Made by a program: the position numbers and the translations under genes | In this document: piece after piece, positions 15,328-26,232 of the stretch | How the letters are laid out: each line of letters begins with the position of its first letter | Position numbering within the stretch: position 1 is the first letter of the stretch | Assembly: GCA_021208135.1 (NCBI GenBank) | Contig: JAJOKB010000034.1 | Span: forward strand, 1 to 44,565 | DNA: 44,565 bases | Direction: 5' to 3' | From: Verrucomicrobiota bacterium | GTDB lineage: Bacteria; Verrucomicrobiota; Verrucomicrobiia; Opitutales; Oceanipulchritudinaceae | The notes under the pieces: generated by a model | The model's input: the letters and a program-made list of their open reading frames with translations, nothing else | Database searches by the model: none | Told to the model about the DNA's origin: nothing

Positions 15328-15699
15328 CTAGTGTGTTGCATTTGCCACGCAAGTCAAGTTGACATTTCTTTCTCCACCGACTTGTTGGCATTTTTGAAGT
15401 GAATTTCTGTTACCTCGATCAGCAGTGTAACCCGATTTCCGGAAAAGCGGCTTCTCAAAAGCCCAGCTACCAGGAATGAGGCGATAAATAGATTTCGGGA
15501 CTCTCCCGTGGATCACCGCTACGCTGAAAAAGATAATCATGAAGGCGAGAACAACAAGTTCGACGATTTCGGTCATCGTCAACTTACTGATGCCGGGGTA
15601 AGAGAGAATCCGCACGAGCAGCCATGTGCATAGAAACGCTGGGAATACCGCAAGCATTCTGTAAAACCAACGAACGGATCCTGGATCAGCTTGACTCAT
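15328..15699 (-). CDS. hypothetical small membrane protein
   Basis: Not recognised. The 123 aa frame starts MSQADPGSVRWFYRMLAVFP and has two hydrophobic segments, roughly residues 13-33 (MLAVFPAFLCTWLLVRIL) and 43-63 (EIVELVVLAFMIIFFSVAVI). Then comes a basic segment RVPKSIYRLIPGSWAFEKPL. The last 35 residues are low in hydrophobicity and run towards the RelB start, so the real end could be earlier. It may be a genuine small inner-membrane protein; its coding status rests only on the two clean membrane segments. Confidence 0.4.
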   Translation of the reverse strand: MSQADPGSVRWFYRMLAVFPAFLCTWLLVRILSYPGISKLTMTEIVELVVLAFMIIFFSVAVIHGRVPKSIYRLIPGSWAFEKPLFRKSGYTADRGNRNSLQKCQQVGGERNVNLTCVANATH

Positions 15700-15950
15700 A
15701 TTCTTTGCCGAACAGTTTTATTATGGTATTTTTGGACAGTAAATCGTTAATAGCCTATGATTCCAAGCGAGAAATATGTCAATAACAAGCTATTGATGTA
15801 CAATCACTTAACGAGTTTCAGAGGATAAGCTGAGCTACCTGAGCACGGGCGCTTGGGACAGTATCATGCGGACGTACCGATGAATGAACTGAGCGAAGAA
15901 CATATCAAAGGGGGGTTGAGCCTCCTTCGCTCTACGAGCTTCGGAGTGCG
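15700..15950. other. AT-rich intergenic stretch, no gene seen
   Basis: Between the small membrane protein and the tRNA-Ser hairpin I see no supported coding sequence. The left part is AT-rich. The right part (about 15910-15950) has GC-rich repeats of the kind TTCGCTCTACGAGCTTCGG, which look like dispersed REP-type elements. Confidence 0.4.
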
Positions 15951-15987
15951 CCATTCTTCGCTTTCGCTGCGCTCAAGCGTAGAATGG
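15951..15987 (-). terminator. inverted repeat spanning the tRNA-Ser CCA end
   Basis: CCATTCTTCGCTT (15951-15963) pairs with AAGCGTAGAATGG (15975-15987) with one T-T mismatch. On the minus strand the stem starts with the CCA of the tRNA. There is no T tract after it, so it may aid transcript ending or 3' processing rather than act as a standard intrinsic terminator. Confidence 0.35.
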
Positions 15988-16074
15988 CGGAGAGTGAGGG
16001 ATTCGAACCCCCGGGACCGTTTCCGGCCCTGCGGTTTTCAAGACCGCCGCAATCGACCACTCTGCCAACTCTCC
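15985..16074 (-). tRNA. tRNA-Ser (anticodon UGA)
   Basis: A 90-base minus-strand tRNA starting GGAGAGTTGGCAGAGTGG, with the anticodon arm GCGGTCTTGAAAACCGC (anticodon TGA), a long variable arm (GGGCCGGAAACGGTCCC) as expected for tRNA-Ser, the T-loop GTTCGAATC, an acceptor stem closing ACTCTCC with discriminator G, and an encoded CCA. Its 3' end points towards the accessory island at 11.0-15.9 kb. Confidence 0.95.
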
Positions 16075-16204
16075 GTAAGAGGGCAAAGAGAATGGAAAGG
16101 AGTTGAGGTGGCAAGTAGAAAGAAAGTGTGCGGGATGGATAACTGATCGAGAGGTTAGAAAAGCAGTTGATCTTACGAAGGTGTGGTATTGTATCAAAGA
16201 CCCG

Positions 16205-17565
<1,361 letters not shown>

Positions 17566-17568
17566 GGT

Positions 17569-18366
17569 ATGACAAACAAGCAGCGTCTTGACCACATTGA
17601 GGATTTTATCCGCCAGCAAAAATACGTGGATTTGCACACCATTGCCACGGAATTTGGCATCAGTATATCCACTGTGCGCAGGGCGCTGAACGACCTGGAA
17701 CAGAAAGGTGGTATTCGTCGGCATCACGGTGGTGCCAGCGTGGTAGAAGACCCAGGCACGGGGGGCTACGACTTCATAACACAAGACGACACTAATGCAG
17801 ATGAGAAGCATTGGCTGGCTTCCTACCTGGCGGCGCGATTGCAACCGGGCATGTCGGTCATGCTCGACGGTGGTACTACCACCTACGCTGTGGCCAGGCT
17901 GCTGGCCAACAAACGGGTCATTGTCATTACCAATTCCCTGCCCATAGCGGCTTTGTTGAATGAAGTCTCCGCGTGCGAAACGGTGATGACAGGTGGCACG
18001 CTTTATCATCGGCTGGGCGTTTTGTATGGCCCCATATGTGAAGCCACACTGGCGGAGATGCATGCTGACGTTGCCATCATGGGTTGCGCGGGAGTTACAG
18101 CGGAGGGTATCTGGAACAGCAATCCATTGATATCTGCCTACCAACGCAAAATGATGCAGGCAGCTGATCAAGTTTACTTTGCGGCAGACAGCAGCAAGTT
18201 TGGCAAGCGCGCGATGACACTGACCACACCGCACCGCGAAGGCTTGCAGTTGGTGACCGGAGTGAAGCCGAGTGCCACAATTGAAAGCGCTCTGCGCACA
18301 GCTGGAACACGACTGCTTATTGCCGGACAGGATTCCACCTTTACACAGAGCAAGGTTTCTTCATAA
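17569..18366 (+). CDS. DeoR/GlpR-family transcriptional regulator
   Basis: A sugar-responsive repressor, 265 aa. The N-terminal winged helix-turn-helix is visible at residues 20-55 (LHTIATEFGISISTVRRALN, then RRHHGGASVVED). The C-terminal DeoR sensor domain has VMLDGGTTTYAVARLL, VIVITNSLPIAALLNE, TVMTGGTLYHRLGVLYG and YFAADSSKFGKRA. The ligand is probably a phosphorylated sugar. It starts 3 bp after the GH1 beta-glucosidase and most likely regulates that gene and itself; no operator was identified. Confidence 0.9.
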   Translation: MTNKQRLDHIEDFIRQQKYVDLHTIATEFGISISTVRRALNDLEQKGGIRRHHGGASVVEDPGTGGYDFITQDDTNADEKHWLASYLAARLQPGMSVMLDGGTTTYAVARLLANKRVIVITNSLPIAALLNEVSACETVMTGGTLYHRLGVLYGPICEATLAEMHADVAIMGCAGVTAEGIWNSNPLISAYQRKMMQAADQVYFAADSSKFGKRAMTLTTPHREGLQLVTGVKPSATIESALRTAGTRLLIAGQDSTFTQSKVSS

Positions 18367-18376
18367 CTGCATACCT

Positions 18377-19960
18377 ATGATTTCATTTTTCCGCTACTGG
18401 ATCGCAGCCGGAGTACTGGGTGCTTCGTTGTCTGTCACCGCGCAAGATATAGTTGTCAACGTTGGACGCCCCCTGGACACGGCCATGCCGGCATCCAATC
18501 CGGTGTTGGAATTCGACTTTGGCTCTTACTTCGCCAGTTTCCCGACACCAGGTCCAGTCGCCACGTTGCATTTCAGAGTGGCTTCAGAGGGTGGAGCCAG
18601 AGACATTTTCACCGCCCGGGCATTTGACGGCGTCGGCAATCCCACCGGATTCCGTGATCCAGTGCGAATGATGAGTTACCAGCTAGGGGGTGAACTGGAA
18701 TACGACAATCTTTTTCAACGCAGCGATGGCGCCCCCTTAACCGCAGATGATTTTGGTTTTTGAGCACCACACAGTGCAGTTGCAGCTGTTGCCCCAGGCG
18801 GCACCGCAGACAGTGGCAAATTTCATGGCACGGGCGCAGGCCGGCCAATATGAGGATACCATTTTCCATCGTATCATAGCGGATACAGGCGGCCCTGGAG
18901 TGTCAGCTGTCATCCAAGGTGGAGGATTCCGTCTGTTCCAAGGTGAACACAACGAACACAACCTGCCCCTGTTTTCGGCAATCCTTCCAGTCCTGCAGTG
19001 CCCTTGGAATATGAGGAAGCCAATCGCCCCGGAACCATTGCCATGGCACGGCCACAGGGTTTTCCCGACTCTGCAAGCTCAGAATTCTTTTTTAACGTCA
19101 CCGATAACTCTCGTCCATTTGGGCGCAATTTCAGCTTTCTTGATCCGTTTGGCTACACTGTTTTTGGCCGCCTGACCAACGTGGAACAGGATTTGGAAGT
19201 GCTGCGCAAAGTGAATCGCATGTCGATTTTCAATGCCAGCGAATTGTTTGGCAGCGGTGCTTTTCAAAGTGCTCCTGTTTACTTGCCCACGGTTAACCGC
19301 TTGTTCGAGGCGAATAATTTCGCCCGATTGACCCAAGTGGAAATACCACAAGGCAATCCGGTGCAAGGACTGCAATTTTCCTGGGAGTATTCCGATGCGG
19401 GCGGCTTCACCGGAGAACGGGATTCGTTTGAAATCTCACTCGATCCCAACACTGGCGCGTTTAGGATTGAAAGATCCTTGATCGGCCGAGTCGTGATCGA
19501 CGTTAAAGCGCGCACGCCTGCGGGCACTGAATTTGTAATTCCAGTGTTGTTTAACGGTTTCAGCCGCCAAGTGGTGGATTACTTCCCCACTGCGCAAATC
19601 ACACCGGATTATGAAAACAACCTGAGCATTTACACTGTGCCCTGGTTCGGGCCCATCATAACCGAACTGCGGTCAGAAGATGGATCCCTGATGGATACCT
19701 TTCCATGGGTTTGGCACGGCGAACATGGGTGGATCTGGATGTCAGGTAACGGCGGCCTGGATGTCATCTACTTGGATCCCACCCTCGGCTTTGTTTACGT
19801 GCGCACAGGAAGTTATCCTTGGATGTATGCATTCGACAAGGAGCGGTGGTATTACTATGCGCGCAACTCCGGCAATGGCTTTATTGATCCACAAGCCGGT
19901 GACCAACGTTGGTTCTACGATTCGGTGGCCGAACAATGGTTACAAGGCCGGGATCTTTGA
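18377..19960 (+). CDS. secreted cyclophilin-type peptidyl-prolyl isomerase with extra C-terminal module, two frameshifts
   Basis: About 527 aa after repair. ATG 18377 starts a signal peptide (MISFFRYWIAAGVLGASLSV, then TAQD). The cyclophilin domain carries LLPQAAPQTVANFMARA, DTIFHRIIADTGGPG, VIQGGGFR, PGTIAMARPQGFPDSASSEF and FFNVTDNS, which include the active-site segments. A long C-terminal part ends with WVWHGEHGWIWM, PTLGFVYVRTGSYPWMYAFD and ERWYYYARN, a Trp/Tyr-rich module I associate with Opitutae secreted proteins. Frames break in the T-rich 18751-18761 (one T too many) and at T4 18972-18975 (one T too few). It probably assists folding of exported proteins. Confidence 0.85.
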
Positions 19961-19973
19961 GGACAGCTAACAG

Positions 19974-20681
19974 CTAATAATCCGACTTGGTCGATTCTGT
20001 CTTTCGGCCTTCGAACTCGTCGAGAATTTGGCGTGCGGAGGAAAGTCCCAATCTGTCTGCACCCGCCTCAATCATTTTCAAGGCGTCTGCAAGTGTGCGG
20101 ATACCACCACTGGCTTTGATTCGAATGCGCTGCCTGCGTTGAGCCCAAAGTCGGATGTGTTCAACCTGAGCGCCGCCGCTGCCAAAGCCGGTGGAGGTTT
20201 TGATGAAATCCGCTTCTGCTGCTTCGCACAATTCGAGGGCTGTTAGAAGCAGGGACTCAGGCAGGTAACAGGTCTCAACAATAATTTTGCTGAGCATGCC
20301 GTGATCATGAGCTATTGCTGTTAAAACCTTCACTTCTTCAAGCACACTAGCTTTTTTGCCAGCCAGTAGATGCGAGTAATTCATGACGATGTCCACCTCG
20401 TGCGCCCCGGATCTGGCGGCCTCGGCAACCTCGGCCTCTTTAGCCATGAGAGAAAAGCGACCGCTGGGAAAACCGATCACAGTAGCTACTCTGGTTTTGC
20501 TGCCCTGCAGCCAAGCTGCAGCGTTGGAAACATCCGTGGGATAAAGGCACACCGCTGCACATTGCAGCGCCGCAGCATCCTGACACAAAGCCTGAAGTTC
20601 AGCTAGCGTGGCATCCGCACGCAAGTTTGTGGCATCCATGTAGGCCGCCAAATCCCTTGAGCTCAGTTTAGTGATATCCAT
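19974..20681 (-). CDS. deoC: deoxyribose-phosphate aldolase
   Basis: DeoC reversibly cleaves 2-deoxyribose 5-phosphate to glyceraldehyde 3-phosphate and acetaldehyde in deoxynucleoside catabolism. The 235 aa product has AVCLYPTDVSNAAAWL, VATVIGFPSGRF, EVDIVMNYSHLLAGKK, KIIVETCYLPESLL, the Schiff-base Lys in DFIKTSTGFG, and the second conserved Lys in IRIKASGGIRT. The frame is intact. It lies 4 bp downstream of an unknown gene, in what looks like an aroC-unknown-deoC transcript, and converges on the cyclophilin gene. Confidence 0.97.
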   Translation of the reverse strand: MDITKLSSRDLAAYMDATNLRADATLAELQALCQDAAALQCAAVCLYPTDVSNAAAWLQGSKTRVATVIGFPSGRFSLMAKEAEVAEAARSGAHEVDIVMNYSHLLAGKKASVLEEVKVLTAIAHDHGMLSKIIVETCYLPESLLLTALELCEAAEADFIKTSTGFGSGGAQVEHIRLWAQRRQRIRIKASGGIRTLADALKMIEAGADRLGLSSARQILDEFEGRKTESTKSDY

Positions 20682-20685
20682 AAAT

Positions 20686-21491
20686 TCAAAAAGGCAATTG
20701 TTGCCAAATTACGCTGAAGTCGTGCACCGGTAGTTTGCGAAAACCCATTTCGTTGCGAGCGAGATAAATATCCACCTCAGGATTGCCGGCCTCATCCTCT
20801 TCTTCCTGCAATTCTCGCATCCATTCACGCATATCCCCATCCTCAATTTCGATTTCATTCATGAGGGCATCGTCGGGATCTTCCTCCTGATAATCGAAAT
20901 ATTGCGAAATCCTGCGGGGCTCGGGAAACAACCACTCGTCCACAGCGTCCAAACGGCCACCCGATTTTAAATAGCCCAGTAAACAAGGAATTTTGCGCTT
21001 ATTGAACTGGTTCTCGTAGTCCTTGACCCACTTGTTGCCGACATCGGTCCGATTCCCCAGAAGCACCCCTCGCTGAAATGGATACAAGCATCGTACCACT
21101 CACCCAACTGGGGATACTTTTTTAAGGTCGCACAATCGATGACGGTGAAAATCCGTCCCAAAGTGCAGCCGTATTGTTCCATCCAAGGGCGCATGGATTC
21201 CATTTGATCGACAACTGGCAGGGCGCGATCCGGTAGCAACAACAGAATATCGAAAGTGTCCAGATCCTGTTCGGTGAGCCAACCTTCATCTTCGCGCCAA
21301 TCGGCCCGCAGAACGGCAAAAGAATACTTTGTGGGTAGCCAATTGGCAAAATCAGGATGATCCGCAACCACGGAAGGTACCAGAAGGCCGATGTTCAGAT
21401 CATCATCACCAAACCCGTGCCGGGCCAGAAAGGCCGCCAGCTCCAAACGGAGCCTGTATTCGGAACCAAGAATGCAGTATAGTTCACTCAT
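20686..21491 (-). CDS. conserved hypothetical protein between aroC and deoC, frameshifted
   Basis: Function not recognised. With one C added to the C4 run 21066-21069 (one G on the coding strand) the frame is continuous from ATG 21491: [96 protein letters not shown], then an acidic C-terminal region ([20 protein letters not shown]) and a tail [18 protein letters not shown]. About 268 aa, with no signal peptide or membrane segment. The frame overlaps the aroC stop by four bases, suggesting coupled translation. The segment [12 protein letters not shown] faintly recalls GTPase NKxD-type loops, but no P-loop is seen. Confidence 0.7.
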
Positions 21492-22597
21492 AAAATACCC
21501 GCTTTGGTAAAGGCAAACGTGTGGTTCTGCGCCTGATGTCTAAGCGCGTGGTCAATGAGCACCAGAGACGCCATGGATTCTACGATCGGCACGGCGCGTG
21601 GCAGCACGCACGCATCGTGACGCCCGCGGCCGGTTAGTTCAGTTGCTTCACCCTGCAAATCGACTGTTGCCTGGGCCTGCATGATGGTGGCAGTTGGCTT
21701 AAATGCCACCGAGAAATACAGCAGCTCGCCGTTGCTAATGCCCCCCTGGACGCCACCGGAGTTGTTGCTGGAAGTACGGACCCTGCCGTCGCGCACGACA
21801 AAAGCGTCGTTGTGTTCAGAACCGCGCAATAAAGTCCCGGCAAAACCGCTGCCAACCTCAAAACCCTTGGTGGCTGGCAAGGAGAGCATGGCCTTGGCCA
21901 AATCCGCCTCCAAGCGATCAAAAACCGGTGCGCCCCACCCAACTGGCAAACCATGAATATCGCAGCGGATCAGCCCTCCCACCGAATCACCGGCACTGCG
22001 CACCGCTTTGATGCGTTCGATCATGAGCGCGGCAGTATCAGGATGCGGACAACGCACTGGAGTTGCCTCGACATCGGCGTGGACAGGCAGTGTGGCGCAG
22101 GCAGGCATTGAAATATCGTGTATACGGGTGACGTAAGCGATCACTTCAACGCCAAAGCCGACCCGCAGCAACTTGCGTGCAATAGCGCCAGCAGCGACGC
22201 GACCAATCGTCTCCCGTGCGGAAGAACGGCCACCGCCCTCGGCCATACGCCGTCCATACTTCATTTGGTAGGTGAAGTCTGCGTGCGACGGCCGGAATTT
22301 TTGCCGCATTTCATCGTAGGCTGAAGGTCGGGCATCGCGATTGATCACATTCATCGCTATCGGAGTGCCCAGGGTCACTCCGTCGTGAATACCGGAAAAG
22401 ACGGTCACCGTATCCGGTTCTTTGCGCGGTGTGGTGATATCGCTCTGGCCGGGACGACGTCGATCCAGCTCCTGTTGAATTTCTTCCACGGTAATGGGTA
22501 ACCCGGGAGGACAACCGTCAACAACAACGCCTACGCCGCCGCCATGGCTCTCTCCCCAAGTGCTTATTCGAAACAAGGTGCCAAAGGTATTCCCCAT
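21488..22597 (-). CDS. aroC: chorismate synthase
   Basis: AroC converts 5-enolpyruvylshikimate 3-phosphate to chorismate, the last step of the shikimate pathway, using reduced FMN. Signatures are [20 protein letters not shown] at the N-terminus, [48 protein letters not shown] and [15 protein letters not shown], plus [19 protein letters not shown] chose ATG at 22597 (MGNTFG) over a TTG six bases upstream because it matches the family start. About 369 aa, intact. It overlaps the next gene by four bases. Confidence 0.97.
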   Translation of the reverse strand: MGNTFGTLFRISTWGESHGGGVGVVVDGCPPGLPITVEEIQQELDRRRPGQSDITTPRKEPDTVTVFSGIHDGVTLGTPIAMNVINRDARPSAYDEMRQKFRPSHADFTYQMKYGRRMAEGGGRSSARETIGRVAAGAIARKLLRVGFGVEVIAYVTRIHDISMPACATLPVHADVEATPVRCPHPDTAALMIERIKAVRSAGDSVGGLIRCDIHGLPVGWGAPVFDRLEADLAKAMLSLPATKGFEVGSGFAGTLLRGSEHNDAFVVRDGRVRTSSNNSGGVQGGISNGELLYFSVAFKPTATIMQAQATVDLQGEATELTGRGRHDACVLPRAVPIVESMASLVLIDHALRHQAQNHTFAFTKAGIL

Positions 22598-22652
22598 ATC
22601 CAATAACTATGCGATAGCGGCTGTGCTCGCGCAAGCCCGTATCGCAGCCTCA

Positions 22653-23651
22653 TTAACAAGTTACTTCAGTGTGCTCCGCCGGTTCGGAACCAGTACTCAG
22701 GCGCAACAGATTATCGACCGTTACTTTTCCAATTTGTCGCAAGGCCTCTTCGGTCAAAAATGCCTGATGTGCTGTTATCAGCACATTCGGAAATCCCTGC
22801 AAGCGAATGAGTTCGTCGTTTTGAATGACCTGGTCCGACAAATCTTCAAAAAACACCCCTTGTTCTTCCTCATAAACATCCAGAGCCACGCCACCTACTT
22901 TTCCTGATTTGAGGGCGTGAATGACAGCCTTGGTGTGGATCAACTTACCACGGCTGGTGTTGACAAGAATCACACCGTCACGCATTGCGGCGAGCGCATT
23001 TTCGTCAATGATGTAATGGGTTTCGGGCAGCAATGGCACATAAAGAGAAATGACATGTGCCTTGCGCAGAAGGTTGGGTAAATCGGTGTATTCAACTCCG
23101 CAAGCGGCAGCCCATGACTGATCGGGAAACTTGTCATAGGCCAAAACCTCACAGCCAAAGCCCTTGAAAATATTGGCAGCCACCCGTCCAATTTTTCCGG
23201 TGCCTATGATACCTACAGTTTTGCCGTGCAGATCGAAGCCGACCAATCCACCCAGCGAGAAATTCTGTTCGCGCACCCGGTTGTAGGCGCGGTGAATTTT
23301 TCGATTGAGGGTCAACAGCAAGGCAACTGAATGTTCGGCCACTGCGTAGGGTGAATAGGCGGGAACCCTGGTAACGCGAATACCCAAGGACGCAGCGGCG
23401 CGCAGATCGACATTATTATACCCTGCACAGCGCATCGCCACGTGTTTCACGCCGTGGGAAGACAAAGCCTGCAAACAATCCGCATCCAAGGTATCATTTA
23501 CAAATGCGCATACCGCCTCGCAACCAGCAGCACTAGCTGCTGTGCTGGCACTGAGGCGGAATTCATGAAACTCCCAATCAATACTACCCGAAGCAGCTTC
23601 GAGGCATTGACGATCATAACTTTTCACGTCATATACAGCAACTCTAGTCAT
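22653..23651 (-). CDS. 2-hydroxyacid dehydrogenase, D-lactate dehydrogenase-like
   Basis: A 332 aa member of the D-2-hydroxyacid dehydrogenases closest in pattern to fermentative D-lactate dehydrogenase (LdhA): pyruvate + NADH to D-lactate. It contains HVAMRCAGYNNVDL, VPAYSPYAVAEHSVALLL, the NAD motif TVGIIGTGKIGRVAANIF, the catalytic Arg in LVNTSRGKLI, Glu in GVALDVYEEEQGVFFED, and His in VLITAHQAFLTEEA. FFEDLS before the His is typical of LdhA. The frame is intact. It is transcribed away from the hydrolase gene across a 68-bp gap. Confidence 0.9.
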   Translation of the reverse strand: MTRVAVYDVKSYDRQCLEAASGSIDWEFHEFRLSASTAASAAGCEAVCAFVNDTLDADCLQALSSHGVKHVAMRCAGYNNVDLRAAASLGIRVTRVPAYSPYAVAEHSVALLLTLNRKIHRAYNRVREQNFSLGGLVGFDLHGKTVGIIGTGKIGRVAANIFKGFGCEVLAYDKFPDQSWAAACGVEYTDLPNLLRKAHVISLYVPLLPETHYIIDENALAAMRDGVILVNTSRGKLIHTKAVIHALKSGKVGGVALDVYEEEQGVFFEDLSDQVIQNDELIRLQGFPNVLITAHQAFLTEEALRQIGKVTVDNLLRLSTGSEPAEHTEVTC

Positions 23652-23719
23652 GCCTACGATGAAAACCGCCTCTTTGTATTAAAGCAAGATTTCCTGTCAG
23701 TCGAATCACTGAGCCTACC

Positions 23720-24290
23720 ATGAGACCCACGATCATAATGCTGCCAGCGACCCCGCCGGGAGATTCGAAGTATGGATTGACGCCTCATCAATACCCCGAA
23801 CTTGGCGACAGGGCGCTGCGAGTACTGCCACTGAATCGCCAGGTTTGGTACAACGACGCTATTTGCGCTCAAGCAGCAGCGTGGATACTTGAGCAAAACG
23901 CACCGAGCGTCATCTTGATTGGATTTAGTAAATCTGCCTTGGGTGCATGGAAATTAACCCAAATACTGGGCGAACGCGTCCATGCCACCGTTATGTTTGA
24001 CGCTCCAGTCGCCCGGCTGAAGCTTCCGCCATGGGACACAGCGACCTTTTACCGGGATGATGCTGATTGGCAACAAGACCTGCCCATCAACACCTTGCAC
24101 TCGTTTGCTGCTTCAAGAACCAGTGAGCACAAGCTGATCCTCATTTCAGGGCTTTTTCCACGACGAGATGAGCCAATTACACTGTGCACTCACCGAAAAC
24201 AACCTGGCGCACGTGTGGATTCCGAATCCAGACTTGCAGCATCATTGGCAATCAGGTTGGCTGGCTACTGCAGCAATGCATTTGCCCTGA
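23720..24290 (+). CDS. alpha/beta-hydrolase fold protein, frameshifted
   Basis: A small serine-hydrolase-like protein of about 190 aa. ATG 23720 starts MRPTIIMLPATPPGDSKYGL. A nucleophile-elbow-like motif, VILIGFSKSALGAWKL, is near residue 70 (G-F-S-K-S rather than the strict GxSxG). With one T removed from the T5 run 24153-24157 the frame continues LISGLFHDEMSQLHCALTEN and ends HHWQSGWLATAAMHLP, giving candidate Asp and His residues. As written, the frame instead runs on into the next gene. The stop (24288-24290) overlaps the downstream start, so the two genes are translationally linked. Substrate unknown. Confidence 0.65.
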
Positions 24291-26210
24291 TGAATTCCCC
24301 CTCCCCCTTCCCCCTTGATCTGGCACACTGTGTTTATGTCTGTCCGGATCTGAAAAACAACCCAGTGCCTGCCAATGATCATTCGCAGTTATTGCAGGCC
24401 GCCGTGAATCAAGCTGCCATGGGGCGGGAAGGCGGTGTCGTCTTCTTACAGCCAGGCGTTTATCGGTTGGATAAAACGCTTCAGATTTGGCGCGGCGTAA
24501 GGCTTTTGGGGCACCCGTCGCTGCCGACAATTCTTGAATTACCCGCATGTTGCAAGGGATTTTGGCGGAGACAATAAACGCATTCCGCTGTTGCATTTCC
24601 GCCACAACCAGCACGACCCGCATGAGGACGCCAACAATTGTACCTTTTTCTCTGCCCTTCAGGATGTCACCCTAAGGATTTTACCTGGCAACAAAGGGGC
24701 GACTGGCATTCGTTTTCGTGTGGCGCAACATAGCTTTATCCGCCGCGTTCGATTTGAACTCAACGATGCCTATGCAGGCGTGGATCAGGCCGGAAATTTG
24801 ATTGAAGGCTGTTATTTTGCGGGAGGCCAACACGCAATTACGACTCTACGCACTTCGGCAAGTTGGCCGCTTTCGGTATTGGATTGCACATTCGAAGGGC
24901 AGAGCGTGTCTGCCATCTCATCTGCGCGCGCCGGTATGACAGTGGTGAGATCAAGATTCAGGCAAGTGCCTGTGGCAAGCAACAGAGCCGTGGAAGCAAA
25001 GGATGAACCTGAGCAACTCTGCTTTCTGAATTGTTCATTTGCAGATGTGAGTCAGTGCGTCATCGACTTTCCAAACGCAAAAGAGGATTGTAATCACTGC
25101 ATTCTGCAAGATTGCACGATTGAGAACTGTCATTGGCTTGTGCGCCAAGTTGCCCCATTGCCTGCGCTCAAAACAGCGGGCACAGACATGCATATGGTGA
25201 GTGTACGCCTGGGACTTTGCCTGCAAGGGGTGAATGGCTCGGCGCGGATTACACAACCGCCAGCACCGACGTTTGGTGACCCTTGTACAGAATCTGTATC
25301 CTTGCTACCTGACTATCCAGACATCAGCATCCTGAGCTGCACCGTCGATGCCAGAGACCACGGCGTCGCGGGTGACGGAGACACTGATGACACACAGGCA
25401 CTGCAATCCGCATTGGACACAGGCCAACTGGTATTTCTGCCGCCAGGCACCTACCGCCTAAGCGACACGCTTAAATTACAACAGACCGGCGGACTGATGG
25501 GGCTCCATCCTGCGCGGACCACCTTGAAGTTGCCCTGTAAAACCCCTGGGTTCACAGACCCTGAAAATCCACGCCCTGTTTTGTATGCCCCACTCGGTGC
25601 TGACTGTCATTGCAGCGGAATAGGGCTCGACATAGAAGACAATCCCGGAGCGATTGGCCTGGAATGGCGCGGATCCATGCGGTCTTCCGTGGAAGATGTA
25701 TACTTCAACAGCAACCTGGGAAAAAGAAATCCAGCCGCTATGCAGTCCGGATCGAGCCTACTTATCCACGATGGCGGCGGTGGGGTATTTCGCAACATAT
25801 GGACAGCTGACGTTTTGGCGGACCGGGGGTTGGTGATCAAGGATACTGATACCAGAACTGTTATTTATCAGATGAGTGTCGAACACCACCGTGAGCTGGA
25901 AATTGAATGTATCCGTGCCCGGAATGTGGTATTCATTGCTTTGCAGACTGAGGAGAACCGGCTGGCACCTGAAACTTATGCATTGCGGTTGAGCGAATGT
26001 CACAATATGCGATTGTTCAATCCCTTCTTCTACCGCGTGATGAGCTTAACCAACGACATGCCTTACGCAGTGCTGCAGCAAGCATGTACCAACATGGAAT
26101 TTGCTGGTTTCTATTGTTTCAGCTGGGGCGACAGGCCATTTAAAACGTTACTGGCACACCAATCAGATGCCTGTAACGCTATCCAGACAGGAGCCTGTTG
26201 GCGCTGGTGA
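24290..26210 (+). CDS. tandem right-handed beta-helix protein (pectate-lyase superfamily / GH55-like), frameshifted
   Basis: About 640 aa after repair. It has two copies of the start of a parallel beta-helix domain: DHSQLLQAAVNQAAM...GGVVFLQPGVYRLDKTLQI near residues 30-75, and DHGVAGDGDTDDTQALQSAL...LVFLPPGTYRLSDTLKL near 355-400, each followed by beta-helix coils. This duplicated layout is known from GH55 exo-beta-1,3-glucanases and from Pectate_lyase_3 proteins. The frame breaks at C3 24542-24544 (one C too many); repair gives ILELPHVARDFGGDNKRIP. No signal peptide is seen from this start. The activity is unproven. Confidence 0.75.
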
Positions 26211-26232
26211 CAGGCACATCAGGACACTCCGA

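Noticed and set aside
23720-24577. Apparent fusion of the hydrolase with the beta-helix protein
   Set aside because: Single-base repair at 24153-24157 gives the hydrolase its own natural C-terminus and stop, so the fused frame is probably an artefact.
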